Shown here: positions 58,275-64,000 of the stretch, piece by piece
How positions within the stretch are numbered: position 1 is the stretch's first letter
How the letters are laid out: every line of letters begins with the position of its first letter
Assembly: GCA_003116875.1 (NCBI GenBank)
Contig: BCKT01000021.1
Span: forward strand, 67,121-131,120
DNA from: Takashimella koratensis
Taxonomy: Eukaryota; Basidiomycota; Tremellomycetes; Trichosporonales; Tetragoniomycetaceae
Reading direction: 5' to 3'
Length of the DNA: 64,000 nt
Translations under genes and position numbers: made by a program
The notes under the pieces: generated by a model
The model's input: the letters and a program-made list of their open reading frames with translations, nothing else
What the model was told of the DNA's origin: nothing
Database searches by the model: none

Positions 58275-60069
58275 ATGCCAGCTTGGCAAGACTCAGCAAA
58301 GGCCTTCAAGGCATCCATCCTGGGGAGAATCCCACAGGACTGGATTGTTCCAGACACCCTGCTCGACCAGCACCCTAGAGCGGTCGACCTCGTTCTGAGC
58401 TCTAAACTCCTCACCCCGGCCGAGCTCGACATACTTCACCAAGATGCGACGGCGCTTCGTGATGGGCTAGCACAGAGGACGTACACCGCTTTACAGGTGA
58501 TGAAAGTGTTTTGCAAGGCCGCGGCGATTGTTCACCAAGCAACCAACTGCCTCATGGATTACTTCTGCGAGGAGGCTCTGGAGCGAGCACGATGGTTGGA
58601 TGCTGAGATGGAGCGCACCGGCAAGCCTGTCGGTCCGCTTCATGGCGTACCCATATCGGTCAAGGGTGAGTGTAGAGGAGGATGCGCTGACATCAGACAT
58701 GCTCGCTATCAAGGGTCACGAGATCACCTGTGGCTATCTCACCAACGTTGGTAAGCTCGTCCCAGAGCGTGACGGGACGATGATTGCAGCCTTGCGCGCA
58801 GCTGGTGCCGTCTTCTACGTCAAGACTACGAATCCACAAGCCATCATGCACCTGGAAACCGACAGCTTTTTGGGTCCTTGTCTCAACCCACACAACCCGA
58901 AACTCACACCCGGTGGGAGCAGCGGCGGCGAGGGCGCATTGATCGCTGGTCTGGGTAGTGTTCTTGGGTGAGTGGTCGGGTTGCACAAGCTGAACTCAGA
59001 ATTGGCACGGATATTGGAGGGTCCATTCGCAACCCCGCAGCCAACTGTGGGATCTTTGGATTCAAACCGACTGCCATTCGGCTGCCCAAGTTTGGCAACC
59101 AGGTGAGTAGAGATCTTTGTTCTCGCTGACCACAGGGTTCCATGCCAGGTCAAGAGACGATTGTCGGGGCGATTGGCCCCATGGCTCGTTCAGCACGGGA
59201 TTTGGAACTGTTCGTCGAGACTGTACTGGCTGCGGAGCCCTGGCGACATGATCCGACTCAAGTCCGAATGCCGTGGAGGCCAAGCGAGGTTGTCTGGAAG
59301 GGCGGGGCGAAACCCAAGGTCGGCGTGATGTGGAGTGACGGTGTGGTCGAGCCATTGCCCCCAATGCGCCGAGCCCTCGAGGTTGCAGTGGGCAAGCTCA
59401 AGAACGCTGGCTTTGAAGTGGTCGACTATGAGCCATACAAGACGGCAGAGGCGTGGGAGCTGACCGTGAGTAGTCGTCTGAACTAGCTAACATCAGAGCT
59501 CGCTCTACTTTACCGACGGCGGGGAACGAGTTCGTGGCCTCTGCGCCGAGACTGGGGAGCCGGTGCTTCCTCTCACCGAGTTCATCTTGTCTCAGAATAC
59601 CAAAACCCGTACAGTGCCGGAGGTTTTCCAGGTGGGTCTTGGCAATGACCTTGCTGATTGAAGCTCGTCAAACGACGCGAGGTGTTCCGCTCTGAATACG
59701 CGGCCCACTTCATCGCCGCCGATGTCGATGTCATCCTCTGCTCACCCGGCCCTGGCTGCGCACCTTTGCTTGGCACTTCCAAGTACTGGAGCTACACGAG
59801 TATCTTCAACTTGGTCGACTACCCAGGAGGGGTGTTTCCGACAAGCCTCGCCGTTGAGCCCAATGACGTGGCGTTCAAGACAGCGTTCACTGCGCCCGAG
59901 GAGCAACAAGTCTGGGCAGATTGTGAGCAGAGGTTTGACTAGGCTGACTGTAGATGACCCCGTGGTGATGGCCGGGGCTCCACTTTCTCTTCAAGTCGTT
60001 GCCGCTCGCTGGGAGGATGAGAGCGCAATGAAAGCTCTACAGGCTATCTCGGAGGTTGTGCGGGCGTAG
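58275..60069 (+). CDS. Amidase (amidase signature family, fatty-acid-amide-hydrolase-like)
   Basis: It hydrolyses a carboxamide to acid plus ammonia or amine. The ATG at 58275 opens MPAWQDSAKAFKASILGRIP. The Ser-cisSer-Lys triad is visible: Lys in PLHGVPISVKD (joined over a 31-nt intron), cis-Ser in GGSSGGEGALIAG, and the nucleophile Ser in GTDIGGSIRNPAANCGIFG. After that come GPMARSARDLELFVETVL, KPKVGVMWSDGVVEPLPP and, near the C-terminus, VVAARWEDESAMKAL. It ends EVVRA at 60069. Seven short introns are present. Fungal relatives include acetamidases and general amidases used for nitrogen. It is divergent from one ACS permease and convergent with another. Confidence 0.92.
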
Positions 60070-60229
60070 TTGTTCATAGACTGCTTTGCAGACAGACTCG
60101 GTCCATGTTGTCGATCGTCCCATTTGCCCCAGTGATATGTATTCCATCCCTGGTGAAGGTCTCTCTACCGAAGTATTGTATCTAAGCACAACATCTCAGA
60201 AACTATCGGTATGCCCCGCAAAACCAAGT

Positions 60230-61952
60230 CTAAATGAAGAACACGTAATGAGGGTTCTTGTCTCCAAGAGAAATGTCGTTGACTGCTCCTTCTGCAACCG
60301 CTTTGGCATTTTTGAGATTCTTGTGTCGATAAATCAAGCACTGGGATGTCAGATGGACTGGTGTGAGAGCTCACCAGTGACGTGGAGCAGACAACAACAA
60401 ATGCCATGAAGACGGAATCAAAGATCAGTCCATGGAAGTACCGAGGTTTGTCGGCGGTAGTGAAAACGAAGCCGATGGCGGCTCCGGCGGAGTTGCCGAC
60501 AAGCTGCACGATGCCCAAGGAAAACGCCCGCTTGTAGTGGCCGGCAAAGTTGTCCGCCGTCCAGAGAACGTTGATAGAGGTGGTTACGTATAGCCCCAGG
60601 GCGGCAACGTAGACAGCAGCGTATCGCCCACCGATTGATTCACACGCGGCTAGGACAACGTAGCCGATGATACAGCATAGAGCGCCTCCGATGAGGAAGG
60701 GTCCGCGAATACGCGTCTTGTCTGAGATACGGCTGACGATGAGGAAGGTGACTCCCGCGGTAACGTAGACTAGAGTCAGCTCGCGGCAGAAGGAAACCCT
60801 ACCTGGCACCGTGAGGAGCTGAGCCTGAACGGTGGTGGTGAAGCCGAGACCGGCTACGAGGGTGGGCAAGAAAGTCGTAAGAGAGTAGAGAGTCGAGTCG
60901 ATACCAAAGTGCTGACAGGCATGAATCCATAGACGGTAGTCCATTGCCCCCGCTTTGATCGACGCCCAAGAGAATTTCTCGTCCTCGTCATACACAACTT
61001 TGTTTCGAGCACGTCGGACTCGCATGAGAAGTTTCTCTTCCTCGTTGAGCCATGGCGCCTCGTCAATGGAGTTTGGGATGCGCCAGTAGGCGATGGGAAC
61101 CAAACAGATGGAGATCAGGCCCTCGACGAGGAATCTGAGGTCAGTTGTATATATAGAAATGACCTACAGCCACTGCCAACCCTTCATGGTGCGGGTAGTG
61201 ATGTCGCTTAGTCCATAGGCGAGAAGACCGCCGAGTGCTCCTGACATTGCGGAGCAGAAGGTGACGATAGATTGGCGTTGCACATACTCGTTACGGTTGT
61301 ATCTGTTGTCAGCGGATTCGTCGAACAGCTTACGTCATGGTAAGGTATAGACCAATGCAAGGCTAGAGTCAGCACCGAGCTCCATAGGCTACTCACAATG
61401 TTTCCCGCCTCGAACAATCCAAGTAGCAGCCGGACCGCGACGAGTTGATCAAAGTTTTTGACAAAGGCCATTCCGATGGTGATCAAGGACCAGACCAACG
61501 TGGTAAAGGTTACTATCATGTCAGAGAATGTCTTGACCCAGACTTACAGACATATTTCGGGGTGAGGATCTTCAGGGACACGGTCCAAATAGGCTCAAAC
61601 GTGACGTAGGTCGCGTAGACTACAGATGTTGCCGCTCCAAACTGATTGCCGACCAGTCCGAGGTCGGTACTAAACCCCGTGAGGTTCTTGTGGTCAGTGA
61701 TGCTCATTAGGTTGCGGCTTACAGCGTTGCCAATGGCGGCACGGTCGAGATATGACATCATGTATAAGAGCTGAGATTAGCTTTGAATGGCATAGGACTC
61801 ACGCCGAAGACGACGACCAAGTTGAAATCGATCTTGCGGAGTGTCCTCCTCTCAAACGCTGGGTCGATGACATAGTCTTCGTAGGGGATTGAGACCTGGT
61901 CGACGTCGGCCGTGGTCACTACCGTCTCAGAGATTTTTTCCTCAACAGACAT
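60230..61952 (-). CDS. MFS permease, ACS family (Dal5/Tna1-like)
   Basis: The ATG at 61952 begins MSVEEKISETVVTTADVDQV. The head has FERRTLRKIDFNLVVVFG before the first helix MMSYLDRAAIGNA, then GLVGNQFGAATSVVYATYVT, LVAVRLLLGLFEAGN, a cytosolic loop IPNSIDEAPWLNEEEKLLMR, and the second half including QHFGIDSTLYSLTTFLPTLV, RIRGPFLIGGALCCIIGYVV and LGIVQLVGNSAGAAIGFVFT. The last exon reads CLIYRHKNLKNAKAVAEG and ends HYVFFI at 60230. The YLDRAAIGNA motif fits nicotinate/allantoate-type ACS members. It is convergent with the amidase (about 160 nt) and shares a 400-nt promoter with the dioxygenase. Confidence 0.87.
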
Positions 61953-62352
61953 GGTGATGGAGGGAGTGGTTGTGATCCTCGGATGGTTCGATTGATGGTT
62001 ATTATATGTGGGAGCTGGGACGACTGATAAGAAACTCGGTCGTCGGTCGTCCTCGGTCACAGTTGACGCCACAAAGCTCCAGTTTGGAAGCATTCTTATT
62101 GGTCGCTCTCAGCTGCATCCGAGATGCCGCATTTCGCTGGTTTCACACAGGGTTTTGGATGCAAGCATTTCGTCGCATCCGAGGATCCGGGCGAAGGTCG
62201 CGCGGAGTCAGTAACTCAGCGCCGGTCTGCCCCTTCAAACACAGGTCTTTGGTTTCCAAGAACACTTCTTCAGTTAGCCGAGAAGCCGGGACGTTGGTCA
62301 AGCCAACATATAACTACGGCGAGGTTGTGGTAACCATATCACGTCAAGCACA
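61953..62352. promoter_or_regulatory. Divergent permease/dioxygenase promoter with CGG-rich repeats
   Basis: It contains GATCCTCGGATG at 61973-61984 and its exact reverse complement at 62176-62187. A run CTCGGTCGTCGGTCGTCCTC lies at 62035-62054. The CGG-N5-CGG site on the minus strand is at 62179-62189. Confidence 0.5.
62179..62189 (-). promoter_or_regulatory. CGG-N5-CGG site (minus strand) in the permease/dioxygenase promoter
   Basis: On the minus strand it reads CCGGATCCTCGGATG, close to ACGGATCCACGGAG at 53494. It overlaps the 12-nt element that recurs inverted 190 nt away. Confidence 0.55.
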
Positions 62353-63735
62353 ATGTCCTCCCAGTACCAGCCTTGTTCCATCGAAGGGAAGCCTGAGATC
62401 CCACCTTGGATCCCTCCCGAGCCAACCAAGCTTGATATTGATTTTGCAAAGCTCCACACCATCGACCTGTCCCTGCTCGACTCGCCGGACCAGGCAATTG
62501 TCGACCAGTTGATTGCGACATGCAAGTCTGCGATCAGGGAGGACGGTTTCCTGTTCCTCACAAACTACGGGGTTACTCTGGAGCAGGTGATCTGAAGTTT
62601 TGGCGGGGCTGACGTCCAGCTTCACAGACAGTTCGCCATTGGGCAGTACACCCTTCGTAACATTTCTGAAGAAGAGAAGAAAAGCCTCTTGTGGAACCCG
62701 GTGGAGACGGGCAAGTTTGCTGGCTACAAGCATCCCTATGGCTGGTCTGTGAGTTTATGAGTATGCTCCAGCTGACCCCAGCGCAACGTCGAGAAACGCG
62801 ATGGTATTCATCACTTCAACTATTACGCACCTCAGTTCGCCGACTTGAACAACATTCCCGCATGCACGCGTCCTTTCATGGACGAGATTACATCGTTTTG
62901 TACTGTGCGTCAAAATAGAGAACCAGCTGACGTCAGTACCTGACCCAAGATGTAAACCGACGCTTGTTGAAGCTTCTCTCCCGCGTACTGGAGCTCCCTG
63001 ACGACTATCTCTGGGACAACGTGCAAGGCAAAGGTGCACCCATTGGGCAAGCCTACTTCCGTCACGCTCTTTTCGAGCCCTTGACCGAAGAGACTCGCGA
63101 GAGCGGAGGTGGCCTAAGGATGAACGGACACACGTGGGTGAAGGCTTTGACATCGCTAACCACAGTGACCAGGGAACGACCACGATGTTGTTCTCGGTCC
63201 CTGTGTCGTGTCTTCAGATATGGGGCAAGGACAAGGTGTGGCGATACGTAGGGTACAACCCCGGAGCCATGGTCATCAACCTAGGTGACATCTTGGAGGG
63301 TGAGTGGTGGCGCAGACAGAGCTAACGACAGTCGTCTCCGGTGGTCACTTCAAGGCCACCCGTCATCGCGTCATTCAACCCCCCGCGGACCAAGAGGGTG
63401 TAGAGAGGCTGTCTCTGGTCTTGTTCAACGCTGCAGATGGGCCCCTCCGAATGGAGCCTGCCAAAGGTAGTGACACCTTGGAGTAATGCTGACCTCCAGA
63501 CTCTCCCCTGATCCAGCGCGATGGCTACATTGAAGAACCCGATGGGATCTACAAGCAGTACGCCGCTCTCATGCGAGCTGGCGCACCGGTCCCCACTAAC
63601 GCCGAGTGGCGTCAAGTCATGATCTCCAACATCAAGGTTCCTAACCACAATGCCAAGCTGGTACTCAAGGAAGTCAACGGCAGCAAGATGTACATGCAGA
63701 ATTACTTTGGGGTAGAGGTAGCTCTACCCGTCTAG
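62353..63735 (+). CDS. Fe(II)/2-oxoglutarate dioxygenase, isopenicillin-N-synthase-like
   Basis: This soluble non-haem iron oxygenase starts at the ATG at 62353 (MSSQYQPCSIEGKPEIPP). The DIOX_N part reads TIDLSLLDSPDQAIVDQLI and REDGFLFLTNYGVTLEQ, as in plant and fungal small-molecule oxygenases. The iron ligands are His and Asp of GHTDQGTTTML, formed only after a 32-nt intron (63134-63165) is removed, and the distal His in GGHFKATRHRVIQP with the 2OG-binding Arg two residues on (HRV). Further sequence is VSCLQIWGKDKVWRYVGYNP and GAMVINLGDILE; it ends YFGVEVALPV. Its stop TAG (63733-63735) shares CTAG with the stop of the convergent gene. The substrate is unknown. Confidence 0.88.
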
Positions 63736-64000
63736 TCATGCATCTGTTCTGCTGCGATCTTTATGGTTTCGAGTGTTGAGAGCACGATCTGACGAGAAGA
63801 CCTGCCACCAGAGACTCCGTCTCTGCCAGCCCACCAGCTTCCAATGGCGACCGCTCGTTGTATCAGTTGAAGGTACTGAGGCGATTGCGTCTCGTGCAGA
63901 GCCCGTAGGAACACGATAGTAGAGCACACTCAAGTCAGCCAAGTAAACAGAAAACTTACCCAGAGGGTACGACATCAGAGACCAAACATCGAGATAGAAA
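63732..64000 (-). CDS. 3' end of a probable fungal transcription factor (partial)
   Basis: Only the last two exons are in the window; the gene runs off the right edge. The first visible exon reads FYLDVWSLMSYPLG, then a 32-nt intron leads to VCSTIVFLRALHETQSPQYL, an ISSWW-like helix AVAIGSWWAGRD, and a tail ending KIAAEQMHD at the TAG (63732-63734). This looks like the C-terminal end of fungal-specific regulator proteins, and by position it would be a fourth regulator facing an enzyme gene. The zinc cluster itself is outside the window, so the class is not proven. Confidence 0.5.

Noticed and set aside
63134..63185. Unspliced frame giving ANHSDQG, another HxD-like string in the dioxygenase
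   Set aside because: It is in a different upstream frame; removing the 32-nt intron gives GHTDQGTTTML in continuous frame, which fits the family.

Overview
The window is nuclear DNA from a basidiomycete fungus, most likely a tremellomycete yeast (Cryptococcus / Trichosporonales relatives). The signs are intron-dense genes on both strands, GT-AG introns often only 31-40 nt long with a CTGAC/CTAAC branch site close to the acceptor, tight spacing, and recognisably basidiomycete proteins (Fus3/Cpk1-type MAP kinase, HSF1, type I metacaspase, Zn2Cys6 regulators). Species is not determinable from what is seen. I see no rRNA, tRNA, CRISPR array, transposon or virus.

Region 1 (1-25 kb) is mostly housekeeping: a DHA1-type MFS transporter (+), a pheromone-type MAP kinase (-), an unassigned multi-pass membrane protein (-), a metacaspase (+), a long LRR protein (-), heat shock factor HSF1 (+), a small alpha/beta-hydrolase-like protein (+), a second DHA1 transporter (-) and a mitochondrial HTD2-like hydratase (+). 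Several introns here are longer (133-451 nt), and there are micro-exons, one apparently a single nucleotide.

Region 2 (25-64 kb) is a nearly continuous run of nutrient-scavenging genes. In order: sugar porter (-), sulfatase (+), Zn2Cys6 regulator 1 with two zinc clusters (-), DUF1275 membrane protein (-), a half-length sugar porter (+), 2-hydroxyacid dehydrogenase (-), PhyH-type dioxygenase (+), Zn2Cys6 regulator 2 (-), Fet4-type iron permease (+), adenine deaminase (+), FAD-dependent amine/amino-acid oxidoreductase (+), Zn2Cys6 regulator 3 (-), 5-oxoprolinase/hydantoinase (+), aldo-keto reductase (+), three ACS-family (Dal5/Tna1/Fen2-like) permeases, an amidase (+), an isopenicillin-N-synthase-like dioxygenase (+), and the 3' end of a fourth probable regulator (-). 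The functions fit uptake and breakdown of small organic nitrogen and sulfur compounds (purine, lactam/hydantoin, amide, sulfate ester). That reading is inference from families.

Two patterns tie region 2 together. Each regulator (three certain, one probable) lies tail-to-tail with an enzyme gene, with stop codons 17, 9 and 7 nt apart or overlapping in one CTAG. The intergenic regions also carry CGG-type sites suited to Zn2Cys6 proteins: five CGG-N5-CGG sites in the 47-62 kb promoters, a symmetric CGG-N11-CCG site between the 2-hydroxyacid dehydrogenase and PhyH genes, and two CCGAG-N15-CTCGG sites of identical geometry at 23.7 and 27.0 kb.
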